Made by a program: the position numbers and the translations under genes
In this document: positions 1 to 8,107 of the stretch, in pieces
Numbering within the stretch: position 1 is the first letter of the stretch
How the letters are laid out: each line of letters opens with the position of its first letter
Assembly (NCBI GenBank): GCA_002391235.1
Contig: DGRX01000013.1
Coordinates: forward strand, 145,825 to 192,467
Length of the DNA: 46,643 bases
Direction of reading: 5' to 3'
From: Treponema sp. UBA4377
Lineage (GTDB): Bacteria > Spirochaetota > Spirochaetia > Treponematales > Treponemataceae
The notes under the pieces: generated by a model
Database searches by the model: none
What the model was told of the DNA's origin: nothing
What the model saw: only the letters and a program-made list of their open reading frames with translations

Positions 1-3000
1 CTTTTTGGCGGGCGCTTTCTTGGCGGCCGGCTTTTTGGCTACAGTTTTCTTAGCCGCTGTCTTTTTAGCGGGCGCCTTTTTGGCGGCCGGCTTTTTAGCG
101 GCGGGCTTTTTTGTCGCGGCCGCTTTCTTGGCGGGCGCTTTCTTGGCTGTTGTTTCTGCCATATTCCTTCCCCCGGCTTTTTTCAAAGCCTTTTTATTTT
201 TTTCCAAAGTTACCGACGCTTTTGCGCCAGACTTTGCCTTGGACTGTTTTACAGTTGCGGCCGCTTTTTTGCCGGCGGCTTTCGCAACTTTATTTGTTAT
301 TATATTTTCGGCGTTTTTCTTTTTTGCCTTTACAGTTTTTGTTTTTTTGGAAGCCGTCGATGCCGCGCTCTTTTTTGCAGCCGGCTTTTTGGCGGCAGAC
401 GCTTTTTTCGCGGCGGTTTTCTTGGCCTTGCTTTTTGGCTTTTGCGGCTCAAACTGCTCCACAAGAGCGCGGCACTTGTATTGCGCCTTTTCTTGCGCGG
501 CGGCCATAAGCTTGTAAAAGGCAAGGATATCCTTGTCGGAATTGATTCCCAATATAAACTCGTTTTGGGCCGCCAAGAAAAGGCTTCTGTCAAGCTCTTC
601 CTTGTTGAACCAAACGACGTTGTCAAAAGAGTTGGCGCGGCTTAAGGCGACGGCGTCCGCGCTTTCGCAGCACAAAGAGGCTAGGGCCAGCGCCGCCGGA
701 TTTGCGGCCGCAGTTTTTTTCGAAGCCGCCGCTTTTCCCGCCTTCTTGGCTTTGCTTGCGGTCAAGTCAAGGCCGCTAATTTTTGCAAGGACAAAGGCGC
801 GGTACAAAACGTCCCTCTGGCCCTTCCATTCAACGCCGGCCGCCTGCATGGCCTCGCACAATTTTCTGTCAAGCGACCAGCGCGCCGCGAAGGCCCGCTC
901 GGCAAGGCTAAGCGCGACGCATTCTGAAAGCAGGATTTCTGGGTTCGTCCAATTTAAGCTTTCGCCGTAAAGAACAAAGTCCGCTGCGTTTTTTGCCTTT
1001 GACAAATCTTTGGCGCCTTTTTTGGCGGCCGCTATTTTGCAAGCCTTCTTAAAGGACTTTTCAAAAGCCTTGAATTGGTCTTGCGCCGATTTTTTGGCGG
1101 CCGCCGCGCTTAGGGGCTTTGAAGGCTCGCCAAAGATTTTATGGTCTTGCGCGCGGAAAAGGTCGGCTTTTTGGTAAAAGGCCAGCGCGGCTTTTTTGCT
1201 TGAATCCAAGAATTTTTTGATTCCAGCGGCGGCCGGTTTTTTTAGGATTGCAAGGCCTTTTTTGTAGAAGTCTTCGTTCACAAAGGCGGACAAGGCGGCG
1301 TACAATTCCTTGTAGCGGATTTCTTCCCATTCAACCTCAAGGTTCGCGCAGCCTTTTCCGGCCAAAACGCTGTTCAATGTGCTCCACTTTTTGTCAAGCG
1401 TGTCGCTGACTTGGTGAACGTCAAGCATGACTTGGCATTCAAAGCCCCTGAGGTTTATGAACATTCCGTCGCGGCAAATGTCGGAGCTTTTTCTGACATA
1501 CCAAAGGTTGGCGCGGCTTTCGCGGAATATAAGGTACTTGTCGTCTTCGGCTGTAAGGCCAAGGCCTTCGCTGATTGAGCGGCTTGTCATAACCTTTTCG
1601 TCGCCGTGGCCGGTCTTTACCGCGTATTCGCAGGATTGCTTTATCCAGCCCGAAGCGCTTTCGTACTTGTTGTTGTAGAAGACCACGGCGGCTTCGTTTC
1701 CGACGCGGTTGGAGTAGGCGAAGACGTTTTCGTTCACGCGGCCGTTGTCCCAAACATCGTAGAAAAGGAAGTCTTCGACCTGGGCAAAAAGCCAGCGCTT
1801 TTTCATGAGCGGGAATATCAGCTGCCAGTGGCCGTTTACCAAGCCTTCGTCGGGCTTTTCGTCGCGGTAGGCTCGCGTGTATTCCATTCCGTATTTTTCT
1901 TCAAAGCCTTCGATTTGGCCGTGGCCGAACATCGGAAGTCCGGGCATCGTGACCATAAGAGTGCAGACGCCAAAGTACTTGTCGCCCTTTCCGAACTGCG
2001 CCACGGCGGTTTCCTCATCGGGATTGTTCATGAAGTTTACGTAGCGCTTTAGGATTTGCGGGTCGAATTTTATCGTGTTCTTGACCGTGTCGCGGTACTT
2101 TTGGTTCTCTTCCTTTTTGAGCATGTTCATAAAGGCGGAATTGTAGACGCGGTGCATTCCGAGCGTTCGGACAAAGTAGCCTTCGAGCATCCAAAAGGCT
2201 TCGGCCAAAAGCAGCGTGTCGGGCACTTCCTTGGCCACGCGGTCAACGACCTCGCGCCAAAACTCGTTGGGAATCGCGTCCTCAAAGGCTTGGCTTGAAA
2301 TCGCGTATTCGCTTCGCGTGGCTATGTCTCCTCCGTGTCCCGGCTCGGGGTACCAAAGGCGGCGTATGTGCTTTTTTGCAAGAACCATGGCCGCGTCAAA
2401 GCGGATTATCGGAAAGTTCCTGGCCACGTGCAAAATGTCCTGTATTACGGCCTCGCGCGCGGCGGGGTTCAAAAAGTCGATTTGCGCGGTGTCGTTCCAA
2501 GGCATTCCGGTGCCGTCGTTTCCGTGGTAAATGTAGCGGACGTCGCCTGTTTGGTTGTCCACGCGCTTGAAGACCACCGCGCAGTCGCTCTTAGAATAGT
2601 AATGGTCTTCCAAGTAAACGCTGACGCGGCCGTCGTGGCTAAGGTTTTCGCCGTTGAATGTGTATTGCGGGAAGGGGCAGTCGCGCCTTTGCATGAAAAG
2701 GTCGGGCCGCTCGACGACCCAGCGGCTGTCCATCGCCGTGTGGTTTGGAACCATGTCGCTTGCAAGCCTGATTCCGCGCTGCCAAAGGCGGCGGCGCAAG
2801 TTGTCCAAGGCGTCCCAGCCGCCAAGGTTTCCGGCGATCGTGTAGTCCATCAATGAATAGGCGGAAGATGCCGCCTCCGGGTTTCCGCAGATTTGCTTTA
2901 TGCGCTTTGAGGCGTTGCTTCGTTCCCAAAGGCCGATGAGCCAAAGGCCCGTGAAGCCTTGGTCGCGAAGCGTGTCCAATTCCTCGTCGGGAATTTGGTC

Positions 3001-3972
3001 AAGGCGCTCGATCGGGCGGCCGTACTTTTTTGTCAGCTGGTAAAGCCAAACAAGAATGGTCTTTGCCATCAAGACCACTTTTGGCATCCAGTCGCGGTCG
3101 GGCGAGTAGCGCTCGTATTCGTTCATCAAGTTTTCGTAGCTGTATGGCGACATTTCGACTTCGCCGCCCTTGATTCCGCGCCAAGCGGCCTTTTCTTCCT
3201 CGCTAAGGGTGTCAAGGCTTGCCAAGAGGCGCTTTTTGAGCCATTCGCCGATAAGGTACATCCAATGCTTTAGGATGTACTGCAATTGGCCGCGAAGGCT
3301 TTTTGGGCTAAAGGCGACCGGCTCGCGCAAGAATGTGACAAAGTCGTTGTTGAAGGGGCCGAACTTTGGCTGGCCCTTAAAGTATTTTTGCGTCTCTTCC
3401 CAGGCTTGGGCGTAGACGGGGTTTTTCCTGAGCTTTGTTTCGCTAAAGAGAACGGAGAACTTTGCGAAGGCCGGGTTTTCGTTGGCCAAGTGAAGCATCA
3501 TCATTTCTTCAAACGTGGCCTCGCGGTTTGTTCGCTCAAGCTTTGTTCCCGCGTCGACGGCGCTTTGCTTTAAGTATTCCTCCGCTGAAATTTCTTTGCG
3601 GTAAACCGTTGTGGGCGGATACTCGTTTGTGAACTGCAAAAGGATTTCGTCGATTTTTTCTTTGCCGAATTTTTGGTCGAGAGAGGCGAGCGCTCCTTCA
3701 AACGAAGCCTTTAGAACGTCGCGGCGGTAAAGCATCGAAACGTAGTGCAAGATTTCGTCAATCAAGCCCATCGCGTTAAGCTGGCCCGCGCTGATCCGCT
3801 TTTCGCTTAGTCCTATTTTGTCGTAATACTGGTTGAGCTTCTCCGCGAAAATCCTTACTTTCTTTAAATCAGTGATGATGACGTTTCCGCTTGAAGAGTA
3901 AAGCGATGAGTCAAAGTCGCACTTGTCGCGAATGTCTTTTGAAACGTGAAACTCGTTGCAAGAAATTTTCAT
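1..3972 (-). CDS. Large GH13 (alpha-amylase superfamily) glycosidase with histone-like Lys/Ala tail; 3' end outside window
   Basis: The reading frame is open from the ATG at 3972 to the left edge (1,324 codons seen, no stop). It probably acts on alpha-glucans in the cytoplasm; no signal peptide is visible. A helical N-terminal region of about 330 residues precedes a GH13 barrel. Seen motifs: ASDMVPNHTAMDSRW (region II), IIRFDAAM with nucleophile Asp near 526, LLLAEAFWM with acid/base Glu near 591, FMNNPDEETA with the third carboxylate Asp near 652. Pro replaces the usual His of region IV, so this is not a standard amylase; hydrolase versus transglycosylase cannot be decided. From about residue 960 the protein becomes Lys/Ala-rich and ends in KKPAAKKAPAKK-type repeats. 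The start lies 20 nt after the malQ stop with GGG-like SD; a TATAAT at 3982-3987 sits between them, so it may also have its own promoter. Confidence 0.85.
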   Translation of the reverse strand, partial: MKISCNEFHVSKDIRDKCDFDSSLYSSSGNVIITDLKKVRIFAEKLNQYYDKIGLSEKRISAGQLNAMGLIDEILHYVSMLYRRDVLKASFEGALASLDQKFGKEKIDEILLQFTNEYPPTTVYRKEISAEEYLKQSAVDAGTKLERTNREATFEEMMMLHLANENPAFAKFSVLFSETKLRKNPVYAQAWEETQKYFKGQPKFGPFNNDFVTFLREPVAFSPKSLRGQLQYILKHWMYLIGEWLKKRLLASLDTLSEEEKAAWRGIKGGEVEMSPYSYENLMNEYERYSPDRDWMPKVVLMAKTILVWLYQLTKKYGRPIERLDQIPDEELDTLRDQGFTGLWLIGLWERSNASKRIKQICGNPEAASSAYSLMDYTIAGNLGGWDALDNLRRRLWQRGIRLASDMVPNHTAMDSRWVVERPDLFMQRRDCPFPQYTFNGENLSHDGRVSVYLEDHYYSKSDCAVVFKRVDNQTGDVRYIYHGNDGTGMPWNDTAQIDFLNPAAREAVIQDILHVARNFPIIRFDAAMVLAKKHIRRLWYPEPGHGGDIATRSEYAISSQAFEDAIPNEFWREVVDRVAKEVPDTLLLAEAFWMLEGYFVRTLGMHRVYNSAFMNMLKKEENQKYRDTVKNTIKFDPQILKRYVNFMNNPDEETAVAQFGKGDKYFGVCTLMVTMPGLPMFGHGQIEGFEEKYGMEYTRAYRDEKPDEGLVNGHWQLIFPLMKKRWLFAQVEDFLFYDVWDNGRVNENVFAYSNRVGNEAAVVFYNNKYESASGWIKQSCEYAVKTGHGDEKVMTSRSISEGLGLTAEDDKYLIFRESRANLWYVRKSSDICRDGMFINLRGFECQVMLDVHQVSDTLDKKWSTLNSVLAGKGCANLEVEWEEIRYKELYAALSAFVNEDFYKKGLAILKKPAAAGIKKFLDSSKKAALAFYQKADLFRAQDHKIFGEPSKPLSAAAAKKSAQDQFKAFEKSFKKACKIAAAKKGAKDLSKAKNAADFVLYGESLNWTNPEILLSECVALSLAERAFAARWSLDRKLCEAMQAAGVEWKGQRDVLYRAFVLAKISGLDLTASKAKKAGKAAASKKTAAANPAALALASLCCESADAVALSRANSFDNVVWFNKEELDRSLFLAAQNEFILGINSDKDILAFYKLMAAAQEKAQYKCRALVEQFEPQKPKSKAKKTAAKKASAAKKPAAKKSAASTASKKTKTVKAKKKNAENIITNKVAKAAGKKAAATVKQSKAKSGAKASVTLEKNKKALKKAGGRNMAETTAKKAPAKKAAATKKPAAKKPAAKKAPAKKTAAKKTVAKKPAAKKAPAKK

Positions 3973-3992
3973 ATTACCCTTATATTATAAAC

Positions 3993-6023
3993 CTACTTTC
4001 TTTTTTTTGCAAGAAAATTTATTTCGTCGCAAAGCGTTTTGTCGGCGGACAATTCTTCCACGCTCGCGGGAATCCTGTATGTCCAGTTGAACTCGGTCAC
4101 TTGGCCCGGAACGTTGACGCGCTCGTCCTTTGCGTCGGAGAGCCAATATTTTTTTTGCAAGTACAAAAAGTCTTGAAGCGGATGAATCGCCCAAAGGCTT
4201 TGGCTTGCGGCCGCCGCTTCCAAAATAGAGCGCGCGGTTTTCTCGGTAAAGGTTTCAAAATTGTTTTCAAATATTCCGTTGTCGGCGAAAATTTTTCCGT
4301 TGGCCTTGAAGAAGGCCGCCGCGCTTTCTTTTTCTTCGGTCCACCATTGGCGGATTGTCGAAGAGTCGTGGACGCTTGTGGTCGTCACGCTAAGCGGCGG
4401 GTAGTCGGCGAACCGAACGTAGGGCGAGCCTTGAGTTCCCCAATCGCGGCTCCAGCGGACAACGTTGAGGCGGAGGATTTTGTTCTTGCCCATGACTTGG
4501 GGAACGGCCGCAAGGTTTACGCCCAAGTCCTCTCCGCAGGGAACCATGTCGACGCTATTGGTGAGCGTTTGCAAAATGTCGGAGGCTTGCTTTTTCCAAA
4601 GGCCTTCTTCCTTGGCGCGATGAGCGTCCACCAATGCTTGCAGCTTTTTCTTTTCGTCGCCGTTCAAGGTTGACCAAGGGTAGGTGTTTTGGTAAGTCCA
4701 GAGCGCGACGAATTTGTCTTTTTTTATTTCGCGCAAGGTTCTGTCGCGCCATTTTTTTGCGAGCGCTTCCTTTATTTTTTGCTCGGCTTCCGCCTGGCAA
4801 AGGCCTTTAAAGTCGGCTTCGTAAATGTCCTTGTCGCCTTTTACCGAGCTTTTAAAATTCCACAGTTCTTCTCCTGGAAGTTTTGTCGCGATTTTTTCCA
4901 AAATTTTTGTCGAGGCCTCGTGGTTCCAAGTAAAGTAGTCTATGTCTCCTGTCGGAACGTGCGGCTCGGCCAGCCAATGAATGCGGCCCTCGTTAAAGCC
5001 CGCTTCTATCAACTCGTCGCGGCTTATCGGGCTTCCAGGCTCGCTTCGGCCAAGGAGCGCGGTTGTCTCGCGCTCGGGTATCGCCCAAATTCTAAAAAAG
5101 CCCAGGATGTGGTCAAGCCTGTAGGCTTGGTAATACTTTTCCGCGCTTTTTAAGCGGTCTATCCACCAAGAATAGTCCGCGGCCTTTAGGTTTTTCCAAT
5201 TGTAGGTCGGGAAGCCCCAGTTTTGGCCGCATGGATTTGGGCCGTCGGCGGGAGAGCCCGCGCGCAAGCTGTGGTCAAAGAATTCTGGATGCGCCCAAGC
5301 GTCGCAGGAGTCTTCGTTCATCATAATCGGCATGTCGCCCTTAAGAATTATGCCGGCCTTTTTTACGGCGGCGGCGGCTTCGGCGAATTGCTCGGCGGCG
5401 CGCATTTGTAGCCAAGCGTAAAAGAGCTGGTCTTTTTTTAGCGCCTTGTCGCTCCACCTGCGCTCGATTTCTTCCATGCCGGGAACTTGGTCCTCTTTTT
5501 TCCAAGCCTTCCAAGAGGCCTGCATGTACTTCCACTTTAGGTTTTTGTAGACCGCGTAGGCTTTTATCCATTCGTTCTTTTTTATCCAAGCGGAGAGGGT
5601 CGCGTCGGGCTTTCCTGTCGCGGCGGCAGCTGTCGTCTGGTAAAGGCGCATAAGGAGCGCGATTTTTTTGTCAAGGATTCCTTGGTAGTCGTAGCGGCTT
5701 TTGTAGGGGTGGAACTGGAGGAACAAGTCGTATTCTGTCTTGAAATTTTTGTCGCTTTTGTAGAGCGCGGAAAATTCCGGAAGGTCCTTTATGCAAACGT
5801 AAATCGGATGCAGCGCGAAGGCGGATAGTCCTGAGTAGGGCGAGGATTGCGTTCCCGTGTCGTTTACGGGAAGCAGCTGGATTATCTTTAGGCCCGCGCC
5901 CTTGCAAAAGGAAGCGAACTTTTTTAGCGAAGGAAACTCTCCGATCGCCGGAGACTCTTTTGTCCAAAGCGCGCCAAGCGGAACGGCAACGCCAGTCATT
6001 TTTTTTAAAAGGGATTCGTTCAT
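3993..6023 (-). CDS. malQ: 4-alpha-glucanotransferase (amylomaltase, GH77)
   Basis: Disproportionates malto-oligosaccharides by moving alpha-1,4-glucan chains, in the cytoplasm. The 676-residue protein begins with the family's typical VPLGALWTKES and SPYSGLSAFALHPIY blocks. Catalytic residues visible: nucleophile Asp304 in YRLDHILGFFRIW, acid/base Glu498 in VPCGEDLG, and Asp553 in SVHDSSTIRQWW. The GFFRIW form of the nucleophile motif is closer to DPE2-like GH77 enzymes than to E. coli MalQ, but no CBM20 domains are present. It is followed after 20 nt by the GH13 gene, forming a glucan-metabolism operon. A TAGAAT -10-like box at 6030-6035 lies only 6 nt before the ATG; no convincing -35 is seen. 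The start is well supported by the family N-terminus. Confidence 0.95.
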   Translation of the reverse strand: MNESLLKKMTGVAVPLGALWTKESPAIGEFPSLKKFASFCKGAGLKIIQLLPVNDTGTQSSPYSGLSAFALHPIYVCIKDLPEFSALYKSDKNFKTEYDLFLQFHPYKSRYDYQGILDKKIALLMRLYQTTAAAATGKPDATLSAWIKKNEWIKAYAVYKNLKWKYMQASWKAWKKEDQVPGMEEIERRWSDKALKKDQLFYAWLQMRAAEQFAEAAAAVKKAGIILKGDMPIMMNEDSCDAWAHPEFFDHSLRAGSPADGPNPCGQNWGFPTYNWKNLKAADYSWWIDRLKSAEKYYQAYRLDHILGFFRIWAIPERETTALLGRSEPGSPISRDELIEAGFNEGRIHWLAEPHVPTGDIDYFTWNHEASTKILEKIATKLPGEELWNFKSSVKGDKDIYEADFKGLCQAEAEQKIKEALAKKWRDRTLREIKKDKFVALWTYQNTYPWSTLNGDEKKKLQALVDAHRAKEEGLWKKQASDILQTLTNSVDMVPCGEDLGVNLAAVPQVMGKNKILRLNVVRWSRDWGTQGSPYVRFADYPPLSVTTTSVHDSSTIRQWWTEEKESAAAFFKANGKIFADNGIFENNFETFTEKTARSILEAAAASQSLWAIHPLQDFLYLQKKYWLSDAKDERVNVPGQVTEFNWTYRIPASVEELSADKTLCDEINFLAKKRK

Positions 6024-6095
6024 GCTTATATTCTAACACAGATTGCGGAAAAGCGGTAGGAAAATTTTCGCGGGAATTTGGATTATTGTAAGGGG

Positions 6096-6174
6096 CAACT
6101 CGTGAATTATGCTTGCAAGACCGTAACTGGTATTTCGAGTTGTTTCACCGCGACCTATGGTCGCTGCCCGTTCC
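6096..6174 (+). repeat. Structured intergenic repeat, family 2, copy A
   Basis: The element has two consecutive hairpins. Hairpin 1 is closed by CAACTCG / CGAGTTG and carries the blocks AATT and GCAAGACC in its interior. Hairpin 2 is CACC followed by GCGACCTATGGTCGC, then CCGTTCC. The same order of conserved blocks occurs at 9225-9298 and 27258-27341 on the minus strand. Between copies the stem bases change together while GCAAGACC stays fixed. It lies between the malQ start and the radical SAM stop, antisense to both. Function is unknown. Confidence 0.6.
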
Positions 6175-6210
6175 GACAATCGCCCAACGACTGGGAGCGC
6201 TCTGTTTTTT

Positions 6211-7203
6211 TTACGCGCGCCACAAAACTTTCGCAAGCTTGTTTCCAAAAGGCTCTGGTCTTGTAAAGTCGGGGAGCCAACTTGTGTCGTCGGACAGCTC
6301 TTGGTAAAAAAGCGTTTCAAAGTCGTAGGCTTCTATCAAGTCCTGTAAGTCCGCGTCCTCTTGGCGGGACACAAGGCGGTTTTGGATCGCGCCCAAGGAG
6401 CCAAGCCTTTTTTGCAGCGCCTCCGCGTCCTCTTTAAACGGAACCGGAGTGTACTGCGACATAAGGGAGATGACCGCGCGGCCGTCAAGGTTTTTCTTTA
6501 GCCAGTCAAGAACGTCGGCGCTGTCCTCAAAGCGGCCCGGCAAAAACAGGTGGCGCGCGATGACGCCGCTCATTATTTTTTCGCGAGTCTCGCCGTCTTT
6601 TTTTTCTTCCACGATTTTTAGCGGAGAAGTTTCCGTCATCCATAAAAGGGCGGCTTTCGCTGCCTCGGGGTAGTCTGGGGCGTTGAAAAGTTTTTTTGAA
6701 AGGGCCGCGTTCAAAGTCTTTATGTCAGGAAGCCAAATGTCAACCAAGCCGCGCAATAGCTCCAAGCTTTCCACGCTTTCGTAGCCGCTGGAGTTCCAAC
6801 AGATAGGAATCGCAAGGCCAAAATCGCGGGCGGCCGTCAAATATTCGGCCAAAAGCGGAATCTGGTGGCTGGGCGTGACAAGGTTGATGTTTTCCGCTCC
6901 CGCCTTTTGCAAGTCAAGGCAAATGCGGACAAAGCCGTCCTTGCTGATTTCCTTTCCGTAGCCTTTTTGGCTTATTTGGTAGTTTTGGCAAAAGGCGCAG
7001 GCCAAGGTGCAGCCGGTAAGGAAAATCGTTCCGCTTCCGCCAAAGACCGTCACAAATGGCTCCTCCCCAAAGTGCAGGCAAGCCACGGCCGCCCGCAAGC
7101 GGTTGTCCTCGCCGCAAAAGCCCTTTTGACCCGCGGTCCTGTCCACGCCGCAAGAACGCGGGCACTGCGCGCATTTTTTGTAGTACGATTGTGTGTCGGG
7201 CAT
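6211..7203 (-). CDS. PflX-like radical SAM protein (pyruvate formate-lyase-activating-enzyme-like, COG1313)
   Basis: The 330-residue protein has an N-terminal cysteine cluster (KKCAQCPRSCGVDR ... GFCG) followed by the radical SAM motif CTLACAFCQN, which binds a 4Fe-4S cluster and SAM. The arrangement, with FLTGCTLACAFCQNYQISQ and GLAIPICWNSSGYE, is that of the PflX group; members are annotated as glycyl-radical-enzyme activators but their substrates are mostly unknown. The length fits the family. The ATG at 7203 gives the expected N-terminus. GAGG lies about 12 nt upstream, so the ribosome site is weak. It stands alone between malQ and the plus-strand endonuclease gene; no glycyl radical enzyme is in the window. 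Confidence 0.85.
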   Translation of the reverse strand: MPDTQSYYKKCAQCPRSCGVDRTAGQKGFCGEDNRLRAAVACLHFGEEPFVTVFGGSGTIFLTGCTLACAFCQNYQISQKGYGKEISKDGFVRICLDLQKAGAENINLVTPSHQIPLLAEYLTAARDFGLAIPICWNSSGYESVESLELLRGLVDIWLPDIKTLNAALSKKLFNAPDYPEAAKAALLWMTETSPLKIVEEKKDGETREKIMSGVIARHLFLPGRFEDSADVLDWLKKNLDGRAVISLMSQYTPVPFKEDAEALQKRLGSLGAIQNRLVSRQEDADLQDLIEAYDFETLFYQELSDDTSWLPDFTRPEPFGNKLAKVLWRA

Positions 7204-7319
7204 AAAATACGACCTCGTAAGTTATTGTAAAGAAAAAAGTAAAAACACGGACATAAAGGGGCGGGACGTTTGGCGTCTGGCTCTGTTCGCGATGTTAAAA
7301 TAATTATGGTAAAAACTAT

Positions 7320-7460
7320 AACTGCCGCGCGAGGGAGAAGGCGGACAGCCGCTCGCTCTGAGGCTGACAATTTCGCGAAAGCGAAATTGTGTGTATGTAC
7401 AACTTTCCTAACAGCCTCAGCCGCGAGAAAGGCTGGACGATTCGACCGGGAGCGGCAGTT
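7320..7460 (+). repeat. Structured intergenic repeat, family 1, copy a
   Basis: A 141-nt imperfect palindrome closed by AACTGCCGC / GCGGCAGTT and followed by a run of seven T. It contains the conserved block GGGAGAAGGCGGAC, an apical hairpin CAATTTCGC-GAAA-GCGAAATTG (7368-7389), a TGTACA block, and paired GAGGCTG (7360-7366) / CAGCCTC (7412-7418). Read on the minus strand, the element at 19894-20022 has the same blocks with the stems changed on both sides. It lies just upstream of the endonuclease gene at 7503, in the same orientation, and could act as a terminator/attenuator or be an RNA gene. Confidence 0.65.
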
Positions 7461-7502
7461 TTTTTGTTTTCATTTTTCCAAAATTATGTTATCCTTTATT
7501 TT

Positions 7503-7940
7503 ATGCTCAAAACCTTATTTAGTCAATTGACAGATTTGTTTGCGCGCGGCGGCGCTTTTTTGTTTTTTGTCATCGTCGCTTTTGCAGCGCTTTCGTTTTT
7601 GGCGGGCTTTTTGATTTGCGCCTTAAGCTTTTCGCGACGCCTGCGAGAGGCCAGAAAGGACGCGGTCAAAAAATCCCGCGCGGTTTTGGGAGGCTTGGCC
7701 GGCGAGCAACTGGCCCCCTTTTTGCCGGGCTTTCCCTGCAATCCCGCCGACGCGCGCTTTGTCGGAAAGCCCGTGGACTTTGTGGCCTTTCCGGGAGCCG
7801 CCGACGGAGACGAGATAAAAGAAATTTTGTTGATAGAAGTTAAAAGCGGCGAAGCCTCCCTTTCCAAACGCGAGCGCCAAATAAAGGCCTGCGTTCAAGA
7901 GGGAAGGCTCCGTTTTGTCGAGTATAGAATCCCTGATTGA
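7503..7940 (+). CDS. Membrane-anchored endonuclease related to archaeal Holliday junction resolvases (COG4741-like)
   Basis: A 145-residue protein. Residues about 15-40 form one hydrophobic segment (FLFFVIVAFAALSFLAGF), then a basic stretch and a small nuclease-like domain with VDFVAFPGAADGDEI, EILLIEVKSGEASLSKRER and RFVEYRIP. The spaced Asp, Glu-Val-Lys and the KxRQIKxxV tail follow the PD-(D/E)XK pattern of predicted secreted or anchored endonucleases distantly related to Holliday resolvases. The biological substrate is unknown. The ATG at 7503 was preferred to an upstream in-frame ATG at 7389, because that extension lies inside the structured repeat and gives an unlikely protein. No good SD is seen. 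Downstream it converges on potD2, separated by another family 1 repeat. Confidence 0.7.
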   Translation: MLKTLFSQLTDLFARGGAFLFFVIVAFAALSFLAGFLICALSFSRRLREARKDAVKKSRAVLGGLAGEQLAPFLPGFPCNPADARFVGKPVDFVAFPGAADGDEIKEILLIEVKSGEASLSKRERQIKACVQEGRLRFVEYRIPD

Positions 7941-7972
7941 CAGTTAATTGAAACGCGCTAGTTGAAATGATT

Positions 7973-8085
7973 CAAAACGCGCAGCGGAAAAACAGACGGC
8001 GCGAACTTAGGACACGTCAAGCTAATCTCTTTGCCCTATAAGTACCTCGTTCGCAGCCGTTTGTTTTTTCCGCGAGAGCGTTTTG
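7973..8085 (+). repeat. Structured intergenic repeat, family 1, copy b
   Basis: The outer arms CAAAACGCGCAG and CGAGAGCGTTTTG carry the same terminal sequences as copies c and d. The next stem pairs CGGAAAAACAGACGGC with GCCGTTTGTTTTTTCCG. The interior is short and different from the other copies. It fills most of the gap between the convergent endonuclease gene and potD2, where it could terminate transcription from either side. Confidence 0.6.
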
Positions 8086-8107
8086 TTTTTTGTTGCGCGT
8101 CCGCGTT

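Noticed and set aside
5..517. Plus-strand ORF with repeated AGAFLAAGFLA-type sequence
   Set aside because: It is the antisense of the Lys/Ala-rich tail of the minus-strand GH13 gene; codons such as AAG/GCC read backwards give Leu/Phe/Ala repeats.
7270..7530. Short plus-strand ORFs across the family 1 repeat
   Set aside because: They consist of palindromic repeat sequence, have no ribosome site, and are explained by the structured element.
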